From assembly GCA_963833375.1 (NCBI GenBank), contig CAWHXR010000007.1, positions 310,001-374,000 on the forward strand: a stretch of 64,000 nucleotides of DNA, written 5' to 3'. Below, in pieces: positions 41,955 to 49,821 of the stretch. The notes under the pieces are model-generated. The model did no database searches. It worked only from the letters and a program-made list of their open reading frames with translations, and had not been told where the DNA came from. The translations under genes and the position numbers were made by a program. This stretch comes from DASUPK01 sp963833375 (GTDB taxonomy: Bacteria > Actinomycetota > Thermoleophilia > Solirubrobacterales > 70-9). The first letter of the stretch is position 1, and every line of letters begins with the position of its first letter.

Positions 41955-42172
41955 CGGCGGCCTCCCGGCTCGGAGGACGTGCTGGCGAGCTCGCGCCGCG
42001 GGGCGAGGAAGGCGCCGAGGGCGAGGATCGACGGAACCCAGAGGCCGACGAAGATCCCGTCGCGCTCGTTGCCGGTGAAGAAGAGGACCACGGAGAGGCC
42101 GAACGAAAGGAGAGCCGCGGCGAGGATCAGCGCTCTGGCGAGCGGGGTGCGGCTGGCGGTATCCGGGCTCAT
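41951..42172 (-). CDS. Small two-span membrane protein, first gene of the CarH-linked operon
   Basis: 73 residues with two membrane segments (ALILAAALLSFGLSVVLFF and IFVGLWVPSILALGAFLA) joined by TGNERDG. A CAAAGGAG site lies about 7 bases before the ATG. It opens the seven-gene minus-strand operon that diverges from the CarH/LitR-like regulator. Function unknown. Confidence 0.7.
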   Translation of the reverse strand: MSPDTASRTPLARALILAAALLSFGLSVVLFFTGNERDGIFVGLWVPSILALGAFLAPRRELASTSSEPGGRR

Positions 42173-42206
42173 TCTGAAACTCCTTTGTCAAAAGATGATC
42201 TAGGGT

Positions 42207-42282
42207 CTGTCCAATTACTGTTCGATCTTTATAGCAGGTTCGTGCCATACTGTCCACAGTCCGTACAAGGTTTGTGAAATGA
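42207..42282. promoter_or_regulatory. Tandem 11-base repeats, possible CarH/LitR operator
   Basis: Two 11-base units, CTGTCCAATTA and CTGTTCGATCT (42207-42228), and three more, CTGTCCACAGT, CCGTACAAGGT and TTGTGAAATGA (42250-42282), share GT at positions 3-4. The downstream array ends over the regulator's start codon. Tandem direct repeats of about 11 bases are the operator layout described for CarH tetramers. The region is also clearly more AT-rich than its surroundings, as expected for a divergent promoter. Confidence 0.5.
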
Positions 42283-43163
42283 ACACGCAGCCCAACCCCC
42301 GCTTGCGCATCGGTGAGCTCAGCCGGCGAACCGGTGTCGGCGCGGACACCCTGCGGGCCTGGGAGCGCCGCTACGGCTTGCTCCGCCCAGAGCGCAGCGA
42401 GGGCGGCTTCCGCCTCTACGGGCCTGAGGACGAGCAGCGGGTCACGGGGATGAGGGCACTGATCGACTCGGGGGTCTCGGCCGCCGAGGCGGCTCGACTC
42501 GCCCTGCAGTCACCGCCGCCCGGAGCGCCGCCGCCGTCCCCGGCCGCCGGCCAGCGCGCGCCGGAGGGGCAGGCCGAGCGCCTGCGCCTGGCGCTCGAGC
42601 GCTTCGACGAGGCCGAGGCGAACAAGCTCCTCGACGAGGCGCTCGCCAGCTTCACCGTCGAGGGGGTGGCCGACCACATCGTCCTGCCGGCGATGCGGGC
42701 GATCGGGGAGGGCTGGGAGAGCGGCGAGGTCACAGTCGCCCAGGAGCACTTCGCGACCGTGGTCCTGCGCAGCCGGATGCTCTCCATCGGGCGGAACTGG
42801 GGCGCGGGCTCGGGCCCGCGAGCCTTGCTCGCCTGTCCTCCCGGCGAGGATCACGACCTCGGTCTGGTGGTGTTCGGGCTCGTCCTGCACGGCCGCGGCT
42901 GGCGGATCACCTACCTCGGTACCAACACCCCGATTGAGACCATCGTCGACGCTGCGGCTGAGCTGCGGCCCGACGCGGTCGTTCTCGCCGCGCTCGATTC
43001 TGAGCCGTTCGATCGGGCGGCGGGACCGATCGCCGAGCTGGCTGGCCGGTTCCACCTCCTGATCGGCGGGGCCGGGGCGGGGGAGTCGCTCGCGAGACGG
43101 CTCGGCGCGGAGCTCCTCGGTGCGGACCCGGTGCGAGCCGCGGGCCGGCTCAGCGCCCCCTGA
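42279..43163 (+). CDS. MerR-type regulator with B12-binding domain (CarH/LitR light sensor family)
   Basis: 294 residues. N-terminal MerR winged helix (LRIGELSRRTGVGADTLRAW, ERRYGLLRPERSEGGFRLY), a Pro-rich linker, then a four-helix cap and cobalamin-binding Rossmann domain. The CarH light-sensing signature W-x9-EH is present (Trp146, Glu156-His157, in WESGEVTVAQEHF) and the lower cobalt ligand motif E-x-H is in GEDHDLG (His192). CarH bound to adenosylcobalamin represses in the dark and falls apart in light. The divergent operon of lipid-modifying genes is the likely target. Confidence 0.9.
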   Translation: MNTQPNPRLRIGELSRRTGVGADTLRAWERRYGLLRPERSEGGFRLYGPEDEQRVTGMRALIDSGVSAAEAARLALQSPPPGAPPPSPAAGQRAPEGQAERLRLALERFDEAEANKLLDEALASFTVEGVADHIVLPAMRAIGEGWESGEVTVAQEHFATVVLRSRMLSIGRNWGAGSGPRALLACPPGEDHDLGLVVFGLVLHGRGWRITYLGTNTPIETIVDAAAELRPDAVVLAALDSEPFDRAAGPIAELAGRFHLLIGGAGAGESLARRLGAELLGADPVRAAGRLSAP

Positions 43164-43214
43164 GCATCGCCTCGCCCGGGAGCAAGCTTGATGGCCAGCT
43201 CACCGGAACGAGAG

Positions 43215-43239
43215 GAACCCGCCGATTTACAGCGGGTTC
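43215..43239 (-). terminator. Hairpin terminator after tRNA-Leu
   Basis: GAACCCGC (43215-43222) pairs perfectly with GCGGGTTC (43232-43239) around a nine-base loop, just 3' of the tRNA on the minus strand. Confidence 0.7.
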
Positions 43240-43245
43240 TCATCA

Positions 43246-43331
<86 letters not shown>

Positions 43332-43341
43332 GAGGCCGTCG

Positions 43342-43347
43342 ATGATA
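43342..43347 (-). promoter_or_regulatory. -10 hexamer TATCAT of tRNA-Leu
   Basis: On the minus strand TATCAT ends 10 bases before the mature tRNA 5' end. Confidence 0.5.
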
Positions 43348-43424
43348 GTCGGCGCCGGCAGGGCCGCTGTCCGCCGCGGATCGTTCGGGCCGGAACGCCG
43401 CTTGAAACCGTCCGCAGGGGGCGC

Positions 43425-43446
43425 TACTCTCACGAACATGTGTTCG
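43425..43446 (+). promoter_or_regulatory. lexA promoter -10 and SOS box
   Basis: TACTCT (43425-43430) as -10 is followed at once by CGAACATGTGTTCG (43433-43446), a perfect palindromic LexA box of the Gram-positive/actinobacterial type. The box covers the expected transcription start, so LexA should repress its own gene. Confidence 0.85.
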
Positions 43447-43507
43447 CCCACCCCAACCGTTGACCGGCAGCGCCGCTCACGACGCGCCGCCGGCTGAGGA
43501 GGAATCA

Positions 43508-44125
43508 GTGGACCTCGTCAAGGGCCTGACGAAGCGCCAGAAGGAGATCTTCGACTTCATCAGCAGCTACCTGAGCCGCCATGGCTATCCCCCGACGGTC
43601 AGGGAGATCGGCAAGGCCGTCGGGCTGCACTCCTCCTCGACGGTTCACGCTCACCTCTCCAAGCTGGAGAGCCTTGGTGTGGTGCGACGCGATCCCTCCA
43701 AGCCGCGCGCGCTCGAGGTGATGGTGGAGCGGGCGAAGAAGGCCGTCCGCCCATCGGGCCTGCCGCTGGTCGGGCAGGTAGCGGCCGGCGAGCCGATCCT
43801 GGCCGAGGAGAACATCGAGGAGTACCTCGACGTCCCGGACGTGGTCGGCGGCGAGGACGGCGACTACATCCTGCGGGTCCGCGGCGAGAGCATGAAGGAC
43901 GCCGGCATCCTCGAGGGCGACTTCGTCGTGGTGCGCCCCACGGAGCGGGCCCGCGACGGCGAGATCGTCGTCGCCCTGGTCGATGACGAGGCGACCGTCA
44001 AGCGCTTCTTCCGTGAGAAGGATCGGGTCCGGCTCCAGCCGGAGAACAAGAGCATGAAGCCGATTCGCACCCGCGACGTGCGCCTGCTCGGCCGCGTCGT
44101 GGGGGTTTTCAGGAGGGTCTCGTGA
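43508..44125 (+). CDS. lexA: SOS response repressor LexA
   Basis: 205 residues from the GTG at 43508, which follows GAGGAGGAATCA; a TTG at 43460 would add 16 poorly conserved residues. The DNA-binding domain is LTKRQKEIFDFISSYLSRHG and PPTVREIGKAVGLHSSSTVH. The self-cleavage site Ala-Gly is in VGQVAAGEPIL, the Ser in RGESMKDAGIL and the Lys in DDEATVKRFF. It represses DNA-repair genes until RecA filaments trigger cleavage. It has its own SOS box and is coupled to a small zinc-ribbon gene. Confidence 0.96.
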   Translation: MDLVKGLTKRQKEIFDFISSYLSRHGYPPTVREIGKAVGLHSSSTVHAHLSKLESLGVVRRDPSKPRALEVMVERAKKAVRPSGLPLVGQVAAGEPILAEENIEEYLDVPDVVGGEDGDYILRVRGESMKDAGILEGDFVVVRPTERARDGEIVVALVDDEATVKRFFREKDRVRLQPENKSMKPIRTRDVRLLGRVVGVFRRVS

Positions 44126-44346
44126 CCGCTCTGGCGGCCGAGGCCACGGCGCCCGCGATCAGGTGTGGGCGCCCGCAAGACGTGGGCGCGGTGCAGCGCC
44201 TGTTCGAGCCGTCCGAGGTGACGCTTGAAGACGCGATCCTCGGCGCCTGGGAGGCCCTGACGGCTTGGAGCCGGGCGGAGTGCCCGGTGTGCCACGGTGA
44301 GCTGGTGACCTCAGGTTGCAGTACCTGCGGGTCCCAGCTCGCCTGA
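44122..44346 (+). CDS. Small zinc-ribbon protein co-translated with lexA
   Basis: 74 residues starting at a GTG that overlaps the lexA stop (GTGA). The first half is acidic and helical (LFEPSEVTLEDAILGAWEAL); the C-terminus has CPVCHGELVTSGCSTCGSQL with two CxxC pairs suited to bind zinc. Being in the LexA transcript, it should be DNA-damage-inducible. I do not recognise a family. Confidence 0.72.
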   Translation: MTALAAEATAPAIRCGRPQDVGAVQRLFEPSEVTLEDAILGAWEALTAWSRAECPVCHGELVTSGCSTCGSQLA

Positions 44347-44404
44347 CGCCTCCACAGCCACGGGAGATTGGGCGAAGCGGCTCGGTGGAACCGCCGCTGA
44401 GAGC

Positions 44405-44410
44405 TACCCT
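44405..44410 (+). promoter_or_regulatory. -10 hexamer TACCCT of rnpB
   Basis: TACCCT lies 4-7 bases before the expected 5' end of RNase P RNA. Confidence 0.5.
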
Positions 44411-44414
44411 GGAA

Positions 44415-44747
<333 letters not shown>

Positions 44748-44749
44748 AG

Positions 44750-44780
44750 GAAGGGCCCCGGCGACGGGGCCCTTCTATTT
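44750..44780. terminator. Rho-independent terminator of rnpB
   Basis: GAAGGGCCCC (44750-44759) pairs with GGGGCCCTTC (44766-44775), followed by TATTT. The stop codon of the convergent methyltransferase gene lies inside it, so it may serve both strands. Confidence 0.85.
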
Positions 44781-45437
44781 GCCCGCTTCCGGCCGGGCAG
44801 GCCGGCGGAAGACCCCGGTCTCGCAGGCCTCCGGCCACTCGTCCTTGACCCCGCTGAACTTCCGAAAGCGCCACCCCTCGAGCAGCTCGAAGGCCTCGGC
44901 GTAACCCGGCCGGTCGGAGTCGTCGAGCAGCAGGTAGCCGCCCGGCCGCACCTTGGAGAGCGCCGGGCGGATGCAGTCGATCCTCCTCACCTCCGGCGAC
45001 TCGAGAAAGTCGATGACGGCCAGGTCGAACCCGCCGTCGGGCAGCGAGGAGACCTGGCGCGGAAAGTCCTCCAGCGGCCTCAGGCGCAGGTCCACGTTGG
45101 TCAGCCCTGTCTCCTCCAGCCGCTGCCGCGTCCGCGAGTACCAGTACTCGTTGTCCTCGAGGCAGATCACACGGGCGGCTCGGCGCGCGAACCAGGCGGT
45201 CGAGCGCCCCGAGCCGAGCTCCAGGATCGACCATTCCGAGCCGATCCGCCGGCGGAGCCAGCCGATGGACGCGGGGACGATCCAGGGCCGCTCCGGCGTC
45301 CGGCCGCTCCGCGCGTGCAGCCAGGCCGCCGGGTAGCGCAGCCAGCCGGAGAGGCCCATGGGCCCCCGCACGGTGTGGAAGCGGCCGGCCCTGGTCCCGG
45401 GGTCGTGCGGTCCCCTCAGGGGGACTTCGGAGGCCAT
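44775..45437 (-). CDS. Class I SAM-dependent methyltransferase
   Basis: Up to 220 residues; the Met at 45359 (GLSGWLRYPAAWLHARSG) is an alternative start, because the longer form overlaps the upstream gene by 22 bases. SAM motif I is ILELGSGRSTAWF, motif II VICLEDN, motif IV FDLAVIDFLESPEVRRID, with VRPGGYLLLDDSDR after it. Substrate unknown. It follows the SDR gene in the same orientation. Confidence 0.85.
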   Translation of the reverse strand: MASEVPLRGPHDPGTRAGRFHTVRGPMGLSGWLRYPAAWLHARSGRTPERPWIVPASIGWLRRRIGSEWSILELGSGRSTAWFARRAARVICLEDNEYWYSRTRQRLEETGLTNVDLRLRPLEDFPRQVSSLPDGGFDLAVIDFLESPEVRRIDCIRPALSKVRPGGYLLLDDSDRPGYAEAFELLEGWRFRKFSGVKDEWPEACETGVFRRPARPEAGK

Positions 45438-46252
45438 TTGCCCGACTCCACCCTCTTCTTGAAGGCGCGCTGGCGCCGGAGCGCGTCGCGCATCAGCAGC
45501 GGAGTGAGGCGGAGCGAGAGCTTCGGATGCCGGTCGAAGAAACGCGCGAACTGCCCGCGCCAGCTCGGGATGGCGAGCACGGGCTTCGGTTTGTCCAGGA
45601 GGCGCTCGACTCGCTCAGCGATCTGCTCGGGCATCAGCATCACCCCGGAGAAGGAGAGCGCATCGTTCGGATCGTCGAGCTTGTCGTTGATCATCGGGGT
45701 CCAGACGCCGTCCGGGCAGACGCAGGAAATGTGGATCCCGGTGAGACCCGCTCGGCGCAGATCGGCGGCGGTCCCGAGGCTGAAGGCGATCGCGGCGTGT
45801 TTGCTGGCGGAGTAACCGACGATCCCGGTCGCCGCCGCCAGGCCCGCGAGCGAGATCACGTTGATGATCTGGCCGCGGCCGGATTGCCGCATCCGCTCGA
45901 TGGCGGCCAGCGTCCCGTTGATCGTGCCGACCGCGTTCACCTCCAGCATCCGGCGATGGACGTCCACCTCCTGATCGAAAGCAAGGCCGGTGAGCAGGAT
46001 CCCGGCGTTGTTGACCCAGACGTCGAGAGAGCCCGAGCGCGCGACGACCTGAGCGGCGGCGTCGCGGCAGGCCTCGGTGTCGGCTACGTCGAGGGTGAGG
46101 GACCAGGCTCGCTCGCCGAGCTGCTCGGCTGCCGCGGAGGCAGCCGCATCGTCGACGTCGGTGACGGCTACCTCGTAGCCGCGGCCAACGAGGCGGCGGG
46201 CGATCTCCAGGCCCATGCCTCGTCCCGCTCCGGTGACCAGCGCCGATGGCAT
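45416..46252 (-). CDS. Short-chain dehydrogenase/reductase
   Basis: 278 residues, classical SDR: ALVTGAGRGMGLEIARRL, LTLDVADTEA, VNNAGILLTG, INVISLAGLAAATGIVGYSA with SKHAAI following (Ser, YxxxK) and CVCPDGVWTPM. The long basic C-terminus (RLTPLLMRDALRRQRAFKKR) may attach to membranes. A TATGCT hexamer six bases before the ATG supports the start and a leaderless message. Confidence 0.9.
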   Translation of the reverse strand: MPSALVTGAGRGMGLEIARRLVGRGYEVAVTDVDDAAASAAAEQLGERAWSLTLDVADTEACRDAAAQVVARSGSLDVWVNNAGILLTGLAFDQEVDVHRRMLEVNAVGTINGTLAAIERMRQSGRGQIINVISLAGLAAATGIVGYSASKHAAIAFSLGTAADLRRAGLTGIHISCVCPDGVWTPMINDKLDDPNDALSFSGVMLMPEQIAERVERLLDKPKPVLAIPSWRGQFARFFDRHPKLSLRLTPLLMRDALRRQRAFKKRVESGKWPPKSP

Positions 46253-46258
46253 CGGCGC

Positions 46259-46264
46259 AGCATA
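46259..46264 (-). promoter_or_regulatory. -10 hexamer TATGCT, leaderless start of an SDR gene
   Basis: On the minus strand TATGCT ends 6 bases before the ATG at 46252. Confidence 0.4.
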
Positions 46265-46351
46265 TGAGGGTGGGGGATCTCTTTCGCGGCGAAGGTTCGG
46301 GGCTGAACGACCGAATCGAGGGTTGATGGAAACGGTCGAGAACAGCTCTGC

Positions 46352-46357
46352 TAGCCT
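46352..46357 (+). promoter_or_regulatory. -10 hexamer TAGCCT before the c-di-AMP riboswitch
   Basis: TAGCCT places the transcript start near 46364, at the beginning of the riboswitch. Confidence 0.45.
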
Positions 46358-46363
46358 GCACCG

Positions 46364-46494
46364 CGCACTTCCGCTGAGTCTCCACCCACACGAAAAGGGT
46401 GGAGAGCGGGGGACCCATCAGTTGGGGCGAATCGCGGCCAGTACGCCGCGTAGCGCGATCTTTCAGCGCGAGCCCGTCAGCTAACCCCGTAGGC
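46364..46494 (+). ncRNA. c-di-AMP riboswitch (ydaO/yuaA class)
   Basis: The conserved ydaO segments are in order: GGGGGACCCA, TTGGGGCGAATC, a variable stem-loop, and the hallmark CCCGTCAGCTAACCCCGTAG. A CCACCC/GGGTGG hairpin precedes them. In actinobacteria this riboswitch commonly sits before cell-wall hydrolase genes such as rpf and rlpA-like genes, as here, and turns them off when c-di-AMP is high. Confidence 0.9.
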
Positions 46495-46510
46495 AACGAA
46501 AGAGGAAGGT

Positions 46511-46960
46511 TTGACGGGCAAGCGAACAATTCGCGCGATTGCGGGACTCGCATGTGCGACCGCTCTGGTGGCCGGAGCACCGGCTGCCGCGAGCGCGCAG
46601 ACCGGAGGCGTGCCGGGAGGCACCCCTACGGAGCCAACCGCCCAGCCCAGCTCGGCACCGGGCAGCTGGACGGTCTACAAGGCGGCGACCTGGTACGGCC
46701 CCGGCTTCTGGGGCAAGCCGACCGCCTGCGGGGTCATGCTCGCGCCGGCCACGCTGGGCGTCGCGCACCGGAAGCTGCCCTGCGGCACACAGGTGACGTT
46801 CAGCTATGGCGGCCGCAGCGTGACCGCGACGGTGATCGACCGCGGGCCCTTCCACAGGGGCTACGCCTGGGATCTGACCAAGAAGACCGCGAAGCTAGTC
46901 GGCTTCCTCGCGGTCGGCTCAGGCCCGATCCAGGCGACGGTTTCGCCGCCCGCGTCGTAG
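46511..46960 (+). CDS. RlpA-like double-psi beta-barrel protein, secreted
   Basis: 149 residues from a TTG preceded by AGAGGAAGG. It has a signal peptide (AIAGLACATALVAGAPAAA), a Pro/Thr linker, and a DPBB domain: ATWYGPGFWGKPTACGVML, LPCGTQVTFSYGGR and VIDRGPFHRGYAWDLT with the catalytic-type Asp. RlpA enzymes cleave peptidoglycan glycan strands lacking stem peptides. There is no SPOR domain. A c-di-AMP riboswitch in its leader ties it to osmotic/cell-wall control. Confidence 0.88.
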   Translation: MTGKRTIRAIAGLACATALVAGAPAAASAQTGGVPGGTPTEPTAQPSSAPGSWTVYKAATWYGPGFWGKPTACGVMLAPATLGVAHRKLPCGTQVTFSYGGRSVTATVIDRGPFHRGYAWDLTKKTAKLVGFLAVGSGPIQATVSPPAS

Positions 46961-46972
46961 CCAGAGTCCCTA

Positions 46973-47539
46973 CTAAGCAGCAGCTGACCTGAGCACCGCC
47001 GGGTCGCCCTCCTGCGGCAGCGCCGCGACGGAGGCGAACAGGCTCTCGAACTCAGCGAGGGCAGCCTCGGCAACCGCGTCGAGGATCTCCCCGTCACTCC
47101 AGCCGGCCTCGCGGGCCTCCTCCACCAGGTGGTGCGGGGGCCGCTCGGCGGGATCGAGCGTCTCGCGCAGCAGGGTGAGCAGCGCCGCCTCCTTCTCGTC
47201 GGAGGAGGTGAAGTTGCGAGCCCGGGCGACCTCGTCGAGGCCGAGTCCCGCGACGCGCGCGGTACGTGCGTACTGGGTCAGGGTGTAGGGGTCGTTGCGC
47301 CACTCCGCGACGGCCAGCCCGATCCGCTCCCGGGTGGCCCGGGGGAGCTTGCTCGAGCGGAGCTCGGTGCGAAGGCGCGTGTAGCCTCGCAGGGCTGCCG
47401 GCGACTCGGCTAGCACGCCGATGAACTTGGAGACCGCGCCGCCGGCGGTCTGGATGCTCTTGATCAGGGGAGCGCTTCCGTCCGGAGCGGTGAGCTCATC
47501 GTGAATATGGAAGCGGCTGACGTCTGTCTTTACGGTCAT
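46973..47539 (-). CDS. Carboxymuconolactone decarboxylase/AhpD-fold protein without the redox cysteines
   Basis: 188 residues. The helical CMD core is visible in ELRSSKLPRATRERIGLAVA and LTQYARTARVAGLGLDEV, followed by LLRETLDPAERPPHHLVEEA and a second partial repeat. In AhpD-type reductases the segment after the first helix has a CxxC; here it reads AEWRNDPYTLTQ, so no thiol chemistry is expected. Function unknown. A 17-base palindrome lies in the divergent region with glnA. Confidence 0.8.
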   Translation of the reverse strand: MTVKTDVSRFHIHDELTAPDGSAPLIKSIQTAGGAVSKFIGVLAESPAALRGYTRLRTELRSSKLPRATRERIGLAVAEWRNDPYTLTQYARTARVAGLGLDEVARARNFTSSDEKEAALLTLLRETLDPAERPPHHLVEEAREAGWSDGEILDAVAEAALAEFESLFASVAALPQEGDPAVLRSAAA

Positions 47540-47591
47540 TTCCTGGGTTACCGCCGTTTCACAAAGGGCTTTACTTTACTTTTAGCCGGTT

Positions 47592-47608
47592 ACTTACGCC
47601 TCGTAAGT
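47592..47608. promoter_or_regulatory. Palindrome in the divergent CMD-protein/glnA promoter region
   Basis: ACTTACG-CCT-CGTAAGT is a perfect 7-base inverted repeat in an unusually AT-rich stretch. The size and symmetry fit an operator for a dimeric repressor of MarR/HxlR or Rrf2 type; the regulator is not identified. Confidence 0.5.
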
Positions 47609-47678
47609 GTACAGGCAATTCGCCGGTTCTGCCTTCTCCTACGATCATCGGGCCGAGTCGGATGTACTGTTCCGCGTC

Positions 47679-49031
47679 ATGGCCGAGGGTCCGACCACCG
47701 CCAAGGAGGCGCTCGCGTTCTGCGAGGACAACGACGTCCGCTTCGTCCGGCTCTGGTTCACGGACCTGCTCGGCCAGCTGAAGAGCTTCTCGATCAACGT
47801 CGCAGATCTCGAGGACGCCTTCGAGGGAGGCATGGGCTTCGACGGCTCGTCGATCAGCGGGTTCAACCCGATCGAGGAGTCCGACATGATCGCGATGCCG
47901 GACCCGACGAGCATCCATCTGATCCCTTGGCGCCCCGAGCAGGGCAACCGGACCGCCCGCATGTTCTGCGATATCCAGGTCCCCGGCGGGGAGCCCTACG
48001 AGGGAGATCCCCGCTGGATCATGCGTCGGGCCGTCGCGCGGGCCCGGGAGATGGGCTTCGACGACTACAACATCGGCCCGGAGCTCGAGTACTTCTACTT
48101 CCGCTCCGCGAGGCCGGAGTCCGGCACCCCGGAGCCCCTCGACGAGGGCGGCTACTTCGACCTGACGACCCTCGATGCCGGCTCCGACGTCCGGCGGGAG
48201 ACGGTGCTGGCCCTGGAGCAGCTGGGCATCCACGTCGAGTACACCCACCACGAGGTCGGCCCCTCTCAGCACGAGGTCGACATGCGCTACAAGGACGCGC
48301 TCGCGATGTCGGATGACTGCATGACCTACCGCATCACGGTCAAGGAGTACGCGATGAAGTACGGCTGGCACGCCACCTTCATGCCGAAGCCGCTGCAGGG
48401 GGAGAACGGCTCGGGGATGCACGTCCATCAGTCGCTTTCGAAGGACGGCAAGAACGCCTTCTTCGACGCCGACGACCAGTACTTCCTCTCCGACGTGGCA
48501 AAGGCGTTCATCGCCGGCCAGCTCAAGCACGCTCGGGAGATCGCGCCCCTGTTCGCCCAGTGGGTGAACTCCTACAAGCGCCTTGTCCCCGGCTACGAGG
48601 CGCCGGTCTATCTGTCCTGGTCACGTCGCAACCGCTCGGCCCTGATCCGAGTGCCGCTCTACCACCCGGGCAAGGAGCAGGCCACGCGCGCCGAGCTCCG
48701 CTGCCCGGACCCCGCCTGCAACCCGTACCTCTGCTTCGCGGCGATGCTGCACGCCGGCCTCGAGGGGATCGAGCACGGCTACGAGCTGCCGGAGCCGATG
48801 GAGCAGAACCTCTACCACCTGACCCCCGAGGAGCGCCAGCGCCGCGGCATCGAGCAGCTGCCCGAGACGCTCGGCGAGGCGATCGAGATCGCCGCCGAGT
48901 CCGAGCTGGTCCTCAGGGTCCTGGGGGAGCACGCTTTCAACCGCTTCGTCGAGATCAAGCGGATGGAGTGGGAGGACTACCGGGTGCAGGTCACCCCGCA
49001 CGAGCTCGAGCAGTTCCTGCCGATCCTCTAG
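47679..49031 (+). CDS. glnA: Type I glutamine synthetase (GSI-alpha-like)
   Basis: 450 residues from the ATG at 47679. Blocks: RFVRLWFTDLLGQLKSFSI, GMGFDGSSISGFNPIEESDM, PELEYFYFR, HHEVGPSQHEVDMRY, GSGMHVHQSL, NSYKRLVPGYEAPVYLSWSR and NRSALIRVP. The C-terminal region reads NLYHLTPEERQRRGIEQLP, like Bacillus-type GSI-alpha, rather than the adenylylated Tyr loop of GSI-beta, so control by adenylylation is unlikely. It condenses glutamate and ammonia. Confidence 0.95.
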   Translation: MAEGPTTAKEALAFCEDNDVRFVRLWFTDLLGQLKSFSINVADLEDAFEGGMGFDGSSISGFNPIEESDMIAMPDPTSIHLIPWRPEQGNRTARMFCDIQVPGGEPYEGDPRWIMRRAVARAREMGFDDYNIGPELEYFYFRSARPESGTPEPLDEGGYFDLTTLDAGSDVRRETVLALEQLGIHVEYTHHEVGPSQHEVDMRYKDALAMSDDCMTYRITVKEYAMKYGWHATFMPKPLQGENGSGMHVHQSLSKDGKNAFFDADDQYFLSDVAKAFIAGQLKHAREIAPLFAQWVNSYKRLVPGYEAPVYLSWSRRNRSALIRVPLYHPGKEQATRAELRCPDPACNPYLCFAAMLHAGLEGIEHGYELPEPMEQNLYHLTPEERQRRGIEQLPETLGEAIEIAAESELVLRVLGEHAFNRFVEIKRMEWEDYRVQVTPHELEQFLPIL

Positions 49032-49046
49032 CGACCACCAGGTCGC

Positions 49047-49787
49047 CTACTCGAGCGTCGAGAGGAGGTAGGCGAGCGAGAAGCCGAGGACGGTGGCGAG
49101 GCCGACCGCGCGGCCGCCCTCCTGCGACTCCGGAATCATCGTGTCGACGAGCATCATCAGCACGGCGCCTCCCGCGAACGCCTCGAGCAGGGCAACGGTG
49201 TTACCGCTCGCTCCCTCGAGCAGCCCGTAGCCGGCGGCCGCCGAGATCCCGGAGATCAGCAGTACGACCACCCAGGTGATCAGGACGTGCCGTGTTCCGA
49301 TCCCCTCCTCGCGCATCCCTCGGGACGACGCGATCGACTCGGGCAGGTTGGAGATGAAGACCGCGGCGAGGATCGCGGCGCTGACGCCGCCACCCCCGAG
49401 CAGGCTGATCCCGATGACCGCCGACTCCGGGATCCCGTCGAGCACCGCGCCGAGCAGCAGTGCCGACGCCGCATCCGCCTGCGACGGCTGGCTCTCGCGG
49501 CGCCGCGCGGGGCTCATCCGCCGCTCTCCTCCGCGGCTCTCGATCGCGGCATCGCCGACGAAGTAGGTGAGCGCCCCGATCGCGAGTCCGATCGCCACCG
49601 CGTCGGCACCGCCGAGCCGGAAGGCCTCATCGGTGAGCTCGAAGGCGACCGCGCTGATCAGCGTTCCCGCCCCGAATCCGAGGATCAGGCCGATCAGCCG
49701 GGAGGGGATCCGAAGCGTCAGCCCGAGCACCGCTCCGATCAGCAGGGAGGACGCTCCCAGCAGTCCCCATCCGGCGGCCTCGGCCAT
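49047..49787 (-). CDS. ZIP-family metal transporter
   Basis: 246 residues, seven or eight membrane segments with a short hydrophilic loop (ESRGGERRMSPARRRESQPS). The metal-site helices carry LDGIPESAVIGISL and SNLPESIASSRGM, the positions of HNxPEG-type motifs in other ZIPs. It probably moves zinc or a related divalent metal. A TAGCGT hexamer six bases upstream supports the start. Confidence 0.88.
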   Translation of the reverse strand: MAEAAGWGLLGASSLLIGAVLGLTLRIPSRLIGLILGFGAGTLISAVAFELTDEAFRLGGADAVAIGLAIGALTYFVGDAAIESRGGERRMSPARRRESQPSQADAASALLLGAVLDGIPESAVIGISLLGGGGVSAAILAAVFISNLPESIASSRGMREEGIGTRHVLITWVVVLLISGISAAAGYGLLEGASGNTVALLEAFAGGAVLMMLVDTMIPESQEGGRAVGLATVLGFSLAYLLSTLE

Positions 49788-49793
49788 GCGAGG

Positions 49794-49799
49794 ACGCTA
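49794..49799 (-). promoter_or_regulatory. -10 hexamer TAGCGT, leaderless start of the ZIP gene
   Basis: On the minus strand TAGCGT ends 6 bases before the ATG at 49787. Confidence 0.45.
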
Positions 49800-49821
49800 T
49801 CGGCCGCGTGGGTCGAAGGCG

